NCBI GenBank assembly: GCA_020002185.1
Contig: CM034531.1
Coordinates: 40,716,365 to 40,780,364 of the forward strand
Source: Paraescarpia echinospica
Taxonomy: Eukaryota; Annelida; Polychaeta; Sabellida; Siboglinidae
DNA: 64,000 nt
Reading direction: 5' to 3'
Shown here: positions 8,910 to 19,000 of the stretch, piece by piece
How the letters are laid out: every line of letters begins with the position of its first letter
Position numbering within the stretch: the first letter of the stretch is position 1
Made by a program: the position numbers and the translations under genes
The notes under the pieces: generated by a model
What the model saw: the letters and a program-made list of their open reading frames with translations, nothing else
What the model was told of the DNA's origin: nothing
Databases searched by the model: none

Positions 8910-9873
8910 AAAACAATTTCGATTTACAGCGTCTGACGTGAAGCGTCGTCACTAACTTTCCCTGCTCGAATGGTATCGGTTGACCGAGATCGTCTCTGAT
9001 ATCGACCTCGATCTCATCGAATTGATGACGCGATGTATCCTTTTTTGAATTGACCCCTCGTCTTGCTGATACGTACGCGATCTCCCTCGCGCAGTTTCGG
9101 TTTTCGCCGTTGCCGCCGTACAGTCGTTGCCATACGGCCTCCTGATTCGTCGCGTCGACACTCGCCGGCGTCCTACCGATGCTTCGGTGGTAGGCGTTGT
9201 TGTACGATCGCACGAAATCCGGTAACGCCTCTACGTAGCGCAGCGTCTCGTGTTTCGTAAAATAGCGCCACATACGCGTCTTCAAAGTCCGATTAAACCG
9301 TTCCACGACGCTCGCTTTAGTCTCCTCGTTATGCGTCACGAAATGATGAACGCCGCGCTTCTTTAGGAACGTTTGCAGGGGTCGGTCCAGAAACTCTGTC
9401 CCCTTATCGATCTGCAGCGCGTTCGGCGTCTCGCCGCCACTCAGTAGGCGCTCGAAGGCCGCGACTAGCGACGGGCCGGACTTACTCTTCAACGGAACGC
9501 ACCACGCCCACTTCGAAAACACGTCGATGACCGTCAATAGGAATGTTATACCGTCGTTGTGCGTTTTCAGTCTAGTCAAGTCGACCAGATCGGCTTGCCA
9601 CTGCTGGTTTCAACCGCCCACGATGACGCGACGTCGTTTGAAATGTCGTTTAACCGGTTTGTGTAGGGTATAGGCGTCCTGCGACGCTAGCCACCTCTCG
9701 ACGGCCGGACGTCGGATCTTCGACGCCCGGTGCAACGCGTCGACACCTCCGTAACTTCCCACCCGTTTCGGATCGAAGTAGACGCTATTCAGTTCGTCGT
9801 CGTCGTAGTCGTCGTTTCGTTGCTGACGAGGCTTTCGTTTTGGCCGACGACGACGACTCCACCCGGACACCAT
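8908..9873 (-). pseudogene. INT: Polinton retrovirus-like integrase, interrupted by one TGA
   Basis: Translation most likely starts at 9873, where the ATG sits in a strong GCCATGG context; the frame is open to 9921. The N-terminal part has 'VYFDPKRVGSYGGVD' and 'WLASQDAYTLHKPVKRHF', typical of Polinton integrases. The core has the catalytic triad: Asp in 'WQADLVDL', Asp in 'LQIDKGTEF' and Glu in 'ASVVERFNRTL'. These enzymes insert the element and create 6-bp target duplications. A TGA at 9610-9612, in the same frame, separates the N-terminal region from the core. No frameshift is visible. The gene is probably inactive, although every catalytic residue remains. Confidence 0.88.
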
Positions 9874-9989
9874 GGCAACGACGACGACGACGACGATAAA
9901 TGTACGATGATTATTATACACGTATAGAGAGCGATAAGCGCGATGGTGAAGCCGACGACGATCGCCGTTATCGATCGTCGTGACGGCAT
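9789..9989 (-). CDS. small single-pass membrane protein
   Basis: The 66-residue ORF begins at an ATG that overlaps the stop of the upstream gene by one base (TGATG), the same arrangement as at the capsid gene. Residues about 5-29 form one strong hydrophobic helix (ITAIVVGFTIALIALYT…) after an Arg-Arg pair. The tail is Ser/Thr-rich and partly low in complexity. It overlaps the integrase 5' end in another frame. The function is unknown; small membrane proteins occur in related viruses, so a virion or membrane role is only inferred. Confidence 0.4.
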   Translation of the reverse strand: MPSRRSITAIVVGFTIALIALYTCIIIIVHLSSSSSSLPWCPGGVVVVGQNESLVSNETTTTTTTN

Positions 9990-10750
9990 CACAACGTGTC
10001 CCACACCGCGACGCCCAACGAAGGTGATCGTTGTCTCCGTTTAGTCTCGCGTCGCATCCGTCGTCTCCACTCCGGCGTCGCTGATGAACTAGTCGTCGGC
10101 GTCATCGACGCCTCTTCTAGTAGCCGCTTCTGTCGTCGCTCCATGTACGTCCGATAGCGCGGGTTGCCCACGAATTCCATAGGGATATTCATACCCTTCA
10201 TGCGCAATCCGTACTCTCGCCATCCTACGGGTGCTGTCGTCTTCGATCTCGTTCGCATGAGATCGTTCACTAGATCGACCATGTTACTCCCCGCGATCGT
10301 TTTACCGTCGTACACGAATTCGCCACGGTCGTTCCATCGACACAACGGATCGGCTTTCATTTTTGCGATAAGCAGACCCGTCTTCCCTTTCAGCGTTTTC
10401 GGCATGCTGGCTATGATTTCGCGCTCTACGACCTACGACGATGGTGGCGCCACCGTTGCCGCCGCTGCCGTCACCGCGGGCGTCACGTTGCTGCTGCCGT
10501 TGACCACCGACACGCGTACCGGTTGCGCCGCTCGAGCCGCCTCTATCGTGTTGTACCGGCTCAGCAGTTGATTGTACGACGCCACCTTTTCGCGTTCGGA
10601 TAAATCCGATCGTTCTAGAATGTCCTTCATGTCGCTGTCCAGGCTACTCAGCACACGTGATCGGGGCGTGCTCGGCGGCTGATCGATACGTGGCAGGAGG
10701 CTTTCCACCAATCGCGGGTCGACCAACGCCATCTTCTTCGCGTACTGCAT
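9989..10750 (-). pseudogene. conserved Polinton protein of unknown function, interrupted by one TAG
   Basis: One frame runs from the ATG at 10748-10750 to the TGA at 9989-9991, broken only by a TAG at 10433-10435. The N-terminal half has 'MALVDPRLVESL', 'SLDSDMKDILERSDLSEREK' and 'YNQLLSRY'. The C-terminal half has 'WNDRGEFVYDGKTIAGSNM', 'VDLVNDLMRTR', 'PVGW' and 'MNIPMEFVGNPRYR'. I know these two blocks as one protein in many metazoan Polintons, which supports a nonsense mutation here rather than two genes. Its location in the capsid cassette suggests a virion or assembly role; the function is unknown. Confidence 0.7.
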
Positions 10751-10753
10751 CAA

Positions 10754-11155
10754 TCACCCACTGCCGATCACCTGTCTGAGCAGCGGGAGGAGAACGGTGC
10801 TCGCTAACGGTGCTAGCAGGGCCGTCAGAAAACCACCCGCACCCTTTTGCAAGACGACTCGCTTCTGCTTAACCGGAACTTGTTTGTCGGCGAGTTTACG
10901 CAGGTGATTCCTGTATTTTGCCAACACACGTTTCTGTTTCGACGACAATTTCACTTTCCGTTTCAGAATGTTGTACGCGCAATCGCACAGACTACAAATG
11001 AGACCGGCGTCCGCGTGGCCGATCACGGCTTTTCGTAGATCGATGTTCCGCCTATGTCTCTCCAACAGCTGCAGGGCGAAAATGTGTCTCTTCACTCGGT
11101 TCGTCGGTCCCGCCACCTTCGGTCGTCGCTTCGCTACCACCGCGCGCCCCGTCAT
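10754..11155 (-). CDS. conserved basic Polinton protein, unknown function
   Basis: The ATG at 11153-11155 gives 133 residues. An open but poorly conserved Arg-rich extension continues to 11278. Blocks such as 'KRHIFALQLLERHRRN', 'ICSLCDCAYNILKRKVKLSSKQK', 'YRNHLRKLADK' and the 'VVLQKGAGGFLTALLAP' tail recur in metazoan Polintons. The C-terminal segment is hydrophobic and Leu-rich and may insert into membranes or pack in the capsid. The stop nearly abuts the start of the next gene (TGATTGATG). The frame is intact. Confidence 0.65.
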   Translation of the reverse strand: MTGRAVVAKRRPKVAGPTNRVKRHIFALQLLERHRRNIDLRKAVIGHADAGLICSLCDCAYNILKRKVKLSSKQKRVLAKYRNHLRKLADKQVPVKQKRVVLQKGAGGFLTALLAPLASTVLLPLLRQVIGSG

Positions 11156-11247
11156 AGCGACTAATAAACGTAAGCGCCTACGTCCCTCTCTTCTTATAGG
11201 ATGCCGCCGCCGCCGCCGCGGCCGCCGCCACCCTTCCGTACGTACAC

Positions 11248-11850
11248 TTACTGAAGGCGATCGTCCGGAAATATGCACGAACGCAGGCGCATGTCCTCTT
11301 CCGTTTCCTGTTTCAGGTCCACGAAGAGATAGCCGTACGGCGACGACGTCGCGTCTTTGAAAGCCTCTATCATGTAGTTGACCTTTCCCGGGTACATCTG
11401 TTTCGCTAGGTGACCTACTTGACCGGCGTCACGGGGGCTCTTGAATAGCACTATGTATTGGGCGTTCAGGCTGATTGTACGGTTTTCTTTTCATTTCGGA
11501 AACATGTTCTGTCGCAGTTGTACGACCGATGTATTACAATGATGACTTTTTTTAGTAAATAGTACCGTCACCCGGCTATCAGTCTCCTCCATGAGGTCGT
11601 CGAGTACTAGAAGCGTCCACGCTTTACCGTCTAAACGTTTCGGATCCGGCAGACCGTCTACGAACTCTATTGTCGAAGACATAGACGCGTAGCCGGTCTG
11701 CCACTGCCCGTAGCACCACATGAATTTCTCGGGCGGCGGATCGATCATAGCGTCATGCCGTATCAGACGGTCGACGAACGTCGTCTTACCGCACCCCGTA
11801 GGACCGGCTACTATACATGTAAAAGGAAGCTTCAACGACGGTCCGCTCAT
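11248..11850 (-). pseudogene. ATP: FtsK/HerA-type genome-packaging ATPase, interrupted by one TGA
   Basis: The start is the ATG at 11848-11850. Walker A is GPTGCGKT (residues 16-23) and Walker B is 'WTLLVLDDLM'. The C-terminal part has 'RTISLNAQYIVLFKSPRD', 'LAKQMYPGK' and 'YGYLFVDL'. Total length is about 200 codons, usual for Polinton packaging ATPases, which drive DNA into the capsid. A TGA at 11491-11493, in frame directly after 'QNMFPK', removes the C-terminal third. No indel is seen. It lies immediately downstream of the NADAR gene on the same strand. Confidence 0.88.
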
Positions 11851-11874
11851 TTTCAACGACTGAGCGACCGCTTT

Positions 11875-12333
11875 TTACGCGTCTTTATAAGCGGCGCGCA
11901 CCTCCGTCAACAGTTTACCGAGCATGTTCTCCCCCACAACGCCCCCGATTCCGGTACCCCAGAAACCCTCCCTACTCGGTACCCATTCCACCAATTCGGT
12001 GTCCCCGGTGGCCAACAGGGCGGCCTTCAACTCTGTCGACGCGTCAAACTTGCTCCTCAACAACGCCTTCATACACGCCACCCTAACGGTGCGCCATTCG
12101 GTTCCCGTTCTCTTTTTTCGAATTTCGTAACCGCGTCGTTTCGTTACATAAGGCGATCGCGTTCTTTTGATACGCTCGGCACATTCCACGTCGTCGTTGA
12201 ACATTGCTTTCCTATACTGATAGGGCTGCTCGACGGATCGGAAGCCCCGACCGAACGCCGACAATCGACACGAATACATATTTGACAAAAACGAGCGCGA
12301 TCCACCAAACCTTATAGGCGACGACGACGACAT
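11875..12333 (-). CDS. NADAR (YbiA-like) domain protein
   Basis: The 152-residue ORF is intact, with ATG at 12331-12333. It matches the NADAR/DUF1768 pattern throughout: 'FLSNMYSC', 'FRSVEQPYQYRKAMF' with the conserved Glu, 'W…R…CMKALLRSKF', 'LLATGDTELVEWVP', 'WGTGIGG' and 'GENMLGKLLTEVR'. The family includes N-glycosidases acting on riboflavin intermediates and ADP-ribosyl compounds, and enzymes that remove ADP-ribose from guanine in bacterial systems. It is the promoter-proximal minus-strand gene, just upstream of the ATPase, with matching codon use, so it appears to be cargo of the Polinton. The substrate here is unknown; countering host ADP-ribosylation is a speculative role. Confidence 0.8.
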   Translation of the reverse strand: MSSSSPIRFGGSRSFLSNMYSCRLSAFGRGFRSVEQPYQYRKAMFNDDVECAERIKRTRSPYVTKRRGYEIRKKRTGTEWRTVRVACMKALLRSKFDASTELKAALLATGDTELVEWVPSREGFWGTGIGGVVGENMLGKLLTEVRAAYKDA

Positions 12334-12415
12334 ACCGACTACCGATAACCCGCTACCGCCACCGCTTATATGTCGCCGCCGCCGCCACTAGATGGCGCAT
12401 CGCAAATCTAAAAAG

Positions 12416-12488
12416 CGGCGACTGGATTCGAACCCGAAATCTTTCGATCCCTAGTCGAATGCTCTCCTAGGAGAGCTAAACCGTCGCC
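12416..12488 (-). tRNA. tRNA-like sequence (probable pseudo-tRNA or SINE head)
   Basis: The 73-base span has a six-pair acceptor stem (GGCGAC/GTCGCC), a D arm (GCTC…GAGC), a perfect five-pair anticodon stem (TTCGA/TCGAA) with loop CTAGGGA (anticodon AGG if functional), and a GGTTCGAATCC B box. A TTTT terminator follows. However, three extra bases lie before the D arm and the T stem is three bases short, so the T arm and acceptor compete. It is probably a degenerate tRNA or tRNA-derived element close to the Polinton end. Confidence 0.5.
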
Positions 12489-12940
12489 AACGTTTATGCA
12501 GTGGTTTTATCACGTCTATAGAGCCACACAATCAGGCTACTTTGAGAGGCACTTTGAGATATACTTTCTACTCTGCGGTCCGTGCTTGTGTACATTCTAC
12601 TCAGCAGTCCGCAGGTACGACGTTGATCGCTAGGGGACAATCTGCTTAGGTCAGCACGCGCTAAGTACGGTGTTGATCGCTAGGGGACAATCTGCTTAGG
12701 TCAGCACGCGCTAGGTACGACGTTGATCGCTAGGGGATAAACAAACTAATCTCTACACTCACCGCTAGGTGGCAGCTCAAATGTACTTAGAGGGGGTAAT
12801 CCATCACGTTTTTTATAAGTAGGTTGCCGAAAACGATTAGTGTCAAAAAAGCCTTTGATCTTTTTTATAAGTAGGTTGCCGAAAACGATTAGGGGTAATT
12901 AAAAGTTTTTTATTAGTAAAGTTTTGCCCAAAGGTCACCA
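12489..12940. repeat. 50-bp tandem repeats and 33-bp direct repeats
   Basis: No gene is visible. A 50-bp unit (core 'gttgatcgctagggg') starts at about 12,614, 12,664 and 12,714, the last copy partial. A 33-bp sequence (ttttttataagtaggttgcc…) is repeated at about 12,810 and 12,862. CGCTAGG occurs at 12,628, 12,678, 12,728 and 12,763. The Polinton right terminus probably lies in or just before this stretch but cannot be placed without the left one. Confidence 0.7.
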
Positions 12941-12944
12941 AAGG

Positions 12945-13700
12945 TGGCGTGCACGGGGGCGAACAGCCCCTCTATACTACTCGTCCCTTCTGAGGCTTTT
13001 CTGGTATATTATCACAAGTTCGCAGGTGGACCAATCTGTTCCATCTGCCAGATCGAGGCGATGATGTCATGCAGCGCGTCTCCTGCAGCGACCAACGCCT
13101 TCAGATATTCCGCTGGCAAGGCATATAGTAGCCCATGGTTTTTTACTGCGTAGATCGCGACACTCGACTGCTCCGTCCACTTCTGAAAGTCACGCGATAT
13201 AGGGCGGAAGAGATTCGGCAGGTAATGGGTCGGATTCAGCTTTGCGGTTGCAGTGAACTCGCGTCGAGTCTTTTTTGCTTTATACCAGTACACTATTGTC
13301 GATGTAGTGCATTAGTTCTGCACCACAGCTGTTGTCACTTTCTTTTAGCTGCCGGGCAAGACGATGCATTTTGTTCATATCGCCCTTTTCGCCTGCTAGT
13401 TGCATCTCTTCTACGATGCCGCTTAAGAATTCCCTCCAGTCGTCTAGGGACGCATGTTTTATTTGATGTTGCATAATCTTGCGCTCGGTGTCCGTCATGG
13501 TGTCATAGCGCGACTGTCGCATTATCAGCAGCCCCAGAGCCTTCACTGACACGTGCCACCGGGAGGGCTTCTTCATTAGCTGGCTCTGGCTCCAATCTTT
13601 CTCATCAGGTGTCCATGCGAGCGTTTTGGCTTTTTTATTCAATTCCTGCAGACTTCCGTCACAATATTTGAAAGCACGAATACACAATCCTTTGTGCAAA
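12945..13700 (-). mobile_element. non-LTR retrotransposon remnant (pre-RT and RT start)
   Basis: Two overlapping minus-strand reading frames (13,280-13,699 and 13,012-13,293) are joined by a frameshift. The first has a Trp/Lys/Glu-rich linker ending 'DWREFLSGIVEEMQLAGEKGDM'. The second has 'LPAEYLKAL' and 'ALHDIIASIWQMEQI', the block just before the catalytic palm of many LINE reverse transcriptases. Both ends are lost and the catalytic motifs are missing. It is a dead fragment, probably of the same broad family as the tail at 19,870-20,500. Confidence 0.65.
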
Positions 13701-13807
13701 ATACATAGACGTGTAAACGTATACGTACAGTCAGCGTCATTAGGAATTTGTTTAATACAAATGGCTGCCTAAGTCGGCATACGCATGTATTTTTATTACT
13801 GCATTTT

Positions 13808-13948
13808 TATACCATCGCATCGCGCATCGCATTGTGGATCGTATCGCATCGCGCATCACATTGCGCGCGCATCGCATCGCACATATTATTGCGCATCGTC
13901 CATAGCATCGTCCATCGCATCGCGCATCGCGTCATCGTGCCGTGGCGT
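13808..13948. repeat. GCATCGC-type short tandem repeat
   Basis: Degenerate runs of 'catcgcatcgcgcatcgca' fill this span. Both strands are open in several frames because the unit lacks stop codons, which explains the apparent short ORFs here. Confidence 0.85.
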
Positions 13949-13959
13949 TGCGAATTTAC

Positions 13960-16050
13960 ACACATAACCAATGACCCTTCTCGGCCATCATAACATTTTA
14001 TGGATTGTGGCTCCTTGTTCACAAACTCCGTGATGTGGCGGCACCGTTTCTGGCATACAATTTAGTCCGTTCGGCGATAGTCTCGCTTACTCGACTCTCG
14101 CCTGGCTGCGTGACTTCACCAGGAAGATGTAGTCTGGCCCAGAATCGCGTCCACTTGTTGACAGCCATGAGAGTTGCCACCTAGTGAATATGCATGTGAC
14201 TAAAAGGCACTAAACTACGAAAAAAGTTTGATGTCGGTTTATTTTGTGTGTGACATGTTTAAATATAAGTTTAATGTTGACTAATTGTTATAGTACAGTA
14301 TTATCTGTTAAAAGTGTATCCTTATTTAATTTGTTATTTCATAGTTGGCCTGAGAACCAATCATCGTCTCTACCCGAATCTGGGGTAAAGCCCCCCTACC
14401 GGTAACATTGGCAGGGCCTTATTATTCCAGGCCGTAGTGAGGGGCCTATGCTGCCACCTCACGGCGCCTGGTTAATCGAGGCTAGTTCGGCGACAGCATT
14501 AGCGATGTTATTTCGTATTATCGCTCATTTGCAAATGTTGACGTCAGTTATCAACATCAACAGAAGTAGTGATATTTTTTATAGAAACACTTACTTCCAT
14601 AACGGTGAATGTCAAACATATCAAAGATGCCCATTAGATTTTGAAAATATATTGTTATTTTTGCCAATAACATGAATTATATACTGGTCCGAATATTTCA
14701 TGCCTTTAAAAAAAATATTAAATTCGTACGTAACATAAATATTGCCTAATCTATATCACCTATTCCGTCAAATTTGTACAAACAGACTGTTAGAAAAGTT
14801 GTTTTGAGTGAATTACGAAAATAAACCGGCAGAATATCTGTATCCTCAGCATGTTGAGGCTAGGCGTGTATTGGAAGAAGAATACAAATCTCGTAAAATA
14901 CGCCTAGGTCAAAAACCGTGCGTCCTATCTCCGCTGTGTGAATCGTTCTATGTCAGACTATGACAAGAACGTGTCATGTAAACCTCTCCAAATCCAAAGT
15001 AATCGCAAGCACGCGCATTATTTATACTAATTCGCAAGTACGAATTACTAATTCGCAACGCCAACGACCACACTATTAGTATTACTAGTATTAGTTCGCG
15101 GTTGAAGGGTGGCCATGCAAAATCAAAGTATGAAAGACTGAAGTTGTACTCGTCGTTGGGTATGGACCATACTCCATAGCCAAATTCATTATGCGCGGGT
15201 ATCCACTGTACCTCAGTCTCGCCGTTAGCAGTGTATATATTATTATATTCCTAGTTTTTCCTGTATTAATTAATATAATGTAAAATGAATTGACATGTAT
15301 GCATTGTGTATATTATAGCATATTAATAACGGCGAAATTGATGTAAAACGCAGATACCCGCGTATGTGTAGATACAAAAAGGGATAGTACTTCATGCGGG
15401 ATAGTTTTCAACACGACACCGGTTCTAGTCTGCTGCTGTCTTGAGTTTTGACTTCGTGCGGGCGTTTTGTGAGGTTTCACTTTGGCGAAAATATTAGTAA
15501 TTTCTACTTGCGAATTAAAAAAATGAACGTCGATAACAGTTCAGCGCTTGCATGCAGCTGGTATCTACATATACAACTGTCACATAATGCAGGATGCAAT
15601 CTTCTTTCACTATTTTATTATAGTAATGACACAAAATTATGATTAATTATATCGTAAATTATGACTCTCAAGTGGTTTATTAATTGTTTCCACCCATTAC
15701 CCATCATGTTGCTTTTGCTCCACTTTTGCTATCCCTCTTGCAAGTTGCAGTCTATTGCACACTTAACACAGGACTATAAGATTCTATCTTTGCGAAACAT
15801 CTGCATGTTTGACATAGTTTGACACTACCTCTAAGAACTACTCTATATAACCCCCATGAAATGAGAACAACATAGCTACCTTGGTTTGCCTGGTCTGCCT
15901 TTTCGTTTCCCCACCTGTTTGATATATGTATTTGGATATAAACATTGACAACGCTTTCTGTGATTGCTACCAAACTTTCATCCAATTGAGTATTAGTCAC
16001 ATTGCATTTTCATTTGCAGACAGAAGTATGAGGAGTTTGTCGGTGTCATT
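13960..16050. other. intergenic DNA upstream of the MFSD3-like gene
   Basis: I see no supported gene in this AT-rich stretch. An imperfect inverted repeat of about 35 bases (ends 'cgcgggtatc' at about 15,195 and 'gatacccgcg' at about 15,352, inner ends 'tcgccgtta'/'taacggcga') flanks about 100 bases and could be a small MITE or hairpin. The last few hundred bases should contain the MFSD3 promoter, but no clear TATA box is seen. Confidence 0.4.
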
Positions 16051-16059
16051 GTTTGCAAC

Positions 16060-19000
16060 ATGGTGATACTCTCGAAGAATATTCTTCTCCTGACATTCCT
16101 GTACTTTATCCAATGTTTACCGTACGGCTTTCAGACAAGCTTTCTACCTTTTGTTCTACGAACACACGGCATTTCCCTAACAAAACTAGGCCTTTTTCGG
16201 CTACTGTTTTTGCCATGGCTGTGCAGAGCATTATGGGCACCCCTGGTGGACATGTATGGCACAAAGCGTAAATGACTGTTTGCCAGTATCGTTGGATTGG
16301 TCCTGACGAGTCTGCTTGCAAGTCTAGGCGCGCCGGAAGATCTTGTCTTCCTTTGTGTTATACTACTGCTGCTGAATGTGTTCAGTGCAACACAAGACAT
16401 AGTCGTGGATGGCGTTGCCGTCGCAATCTTGACATCAGATGAACTGGGCGGAGGCAACACTGCGCAAGTGGTTGGCGACAATATCGGTACACTATTTGGA
16501 GGTGGAGTACTCATTTGGCTGATGAATGTGTTTGGGTGGACGGGAATCTTTTTTGGCCTGGCTCTCTTGTATATAGAAGCACTCTTGTTTGATTTTGTTT
16601 CATCGGAACTGAGAGAGTATGCGCGAGACCGTTCCTTGTTGCAACCCGTGGTTGATGGAAATGGTCACATTGATCAACAGACAGAACAAGAAGATGACAA
16701 CTGGAGAGATGCTAGTGCATTTCTGGCTGAGGATGCAGACGATCTGTCCAGTGGAACATCGCTTGCAGGTCCACGAGACAGATTTTACAGCACGTTTCAA
16801 GCGCCTTACGTCAAGCCAGATGTACAGCAAGAGATGCCAAAGACATGGTTGTCTATATTTGATCGTGTTATCCATGTTCCTGGTACTTCGTGGATGCTCG
16901 TCTACGTTCTTGTATACAAGTTAGGTAAATACAATGCATTTATGGTTGCCTTACAAGTTTAATGCACATTATATTTTAGGGAGATATAAATGCTGCACAT
17001 ATTAAGTGCATAGTCGACAAATTTGTACCCTTCAAAAAACAAGGGAAACGGTCCAAAAAGAAACACTTATCGAAAGAAGCCATTAGAAAAATTAAGTATA
17101 AACAAATGATGTGGAAGTCATATAGATGTACTGGAAATGATGAAGACTACAACAGTTATAAAGAAGCACTTAACCAAGCTACAGCTGAAATTAGAAATTC
17201 AAAGAGAAGCTATGAACAACAATTAGCTAGTAATATAAAACATGACAGCAAGAGTTTTTATGCATATGTTCGAAGCAAACAGAAAGTTCAAGATAAGGTC
17301 GGTCCTCTAGAAGATAATGCTGGAAATATAATATCAGAGGGATTCTTAATGGCAGAAGACCTGAATGAGTACTTTAGTTCAGTGTTTACCAGAGAGGATA
17401 TTAGTTCACTGCCAGTACCAGAAGCTAAGTTCAAGGAGGCAGATTCAGACTATTTAGGACAATTAATTGTAACCCCAGAAATGGTAGCTAAGAAAATAAG
17501 GGCTATGAAGGATAATAAATCACCTGGAGTGGATGGGATTCCGCCCAAACTACTATTGGAAATTGTAGAACAAATTAGCGTACCGCTTGCAACAGTTGTC
17601 AATTTGTCATTAGAAGAGGGAGTGGTTCCTTTAGAATGGAAAGAGGCAAACATTATACCGTTATTTAAAAAAGGTTCGAGAAACAAGTCAGAGAACTATA
17701 GACCAGTGCGTTTAACATCAGTGATTTGCAAATTATTAGAAAGATTCATTAAAGATCACATGGTGGATTTTCTTGTTAAACAAAACTTGATCAACCCATC
17801 TCAACATGGTTTTTTTAAAGCAAGGTCATGCTTAACAAATATGTTATGTTTTTTGGAAGACATCACTAAGTGGGTAGATGAGGGATCACCAATAGATATC
17901 GTCTACTTAGATTTTCAAAAAGCTTTCGACAAAGTACCACATCAAAGATTACTGCTGAAACTAAAGGCCCATGGCATAGGAAATGGTATAATAAACTGGA
18001 TAGAACAATGGCTGATTGACAGAAGACAACGTGTAGTAGTTGATGGGGAGGCTTCAAACTGGAAATCGGTATTGAGTGGGGTACCACAGGGATCAGTATT
18101 AGGACCTATATTATTCTTAATATATATCAACGATTTGGATGATGAAATAACAAGCAAGGTGTTGAAATTTGCGGATGATACAAAAGTGTTTAGAAGGATT
18201 AAAAGTGATGGAGATAGACAGCATTTACAAGATGATCTTGACAGGTTGATCAAATGGTCTGAAAAGTGGCAAATGCTGTTCAATTTTGGGAAATGTAAAT
18301 GCCTCCACACAGGACATGGGAACGAAGAGGTAGAATATACAATGGGGGGTACTGTACTAAGTACTACTGTAAAAGAAAAGGACTTAGGGTTAACCATTAG
18401 TGCTGATATGAAGGTTTCAGAGCAGTGCGGAATTGCAGCTTCAAAGGGAAATCAAATCCTTGGATTAATTAGGCGAAACATAACGTATAAGGAAAAAGAG
18501 CTAATAATACCGCTGTACAAAACAATAGTTAGGCCTCATTTAGAATATTGTATTCAAGCGTGGAGGCCATATCGCAGGAAGGACATAGATATGCTAGAAA
18601 GAGTACAGAGGAGAGCAACTAAAATGATTCCAAAACTGAGGGATCTTAGTTACGAAATACGCCTAAAAAATGCGGTTTAACAGCACTAGAGACCAGGAGA
18701 TTGAGAAGAGATCAGATAGAAGTGTTTAAAATATTGAATGGTTATGAAAATATTGATAGAAATACATTTTTTTCAATTAAGAAAGATAGAAGGACTAGAG
18801 GACATGAAGTTACATTAGCAAAGGAGCAGAGTAGATTAGATATAAGAAAGTTTTCATTTTCACAAAGGACTGTAAATGAATGGAACAGATTATCTGCTGA
18901 TTGTGTGGGTGCTAGTAGCGTGAATATGTTTAAAAATAAAATCGACACATACCTCAGACGGGTGGGATACACATAGATAAAAGGGTCGGACTCTCGATAA

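Noticed and set aside
8908..9873. A retrovirus or LTR retrotransposon because of the retroviral-type integrase
   Set aside because: No gag, RT or LTRs are nearby. Capsid, ATPase, protease and pPolB place the integrase in a Polinton.
12416..12488. Functional tRNA-Pro(AGG) gene
   Set aside because: The T arm cannot form five pairs without breaking the acceptor stem, and three extra bases precede the D arm.
16273..16275. Selenocysteine or efficient readthrough at the MFSD3 TGA
   Set aside because: No SECIS-like element was noticed, MFSD3 is not known as a selenoprotein, and the following bases (CTG) are not the strong CTAG readthrough context.
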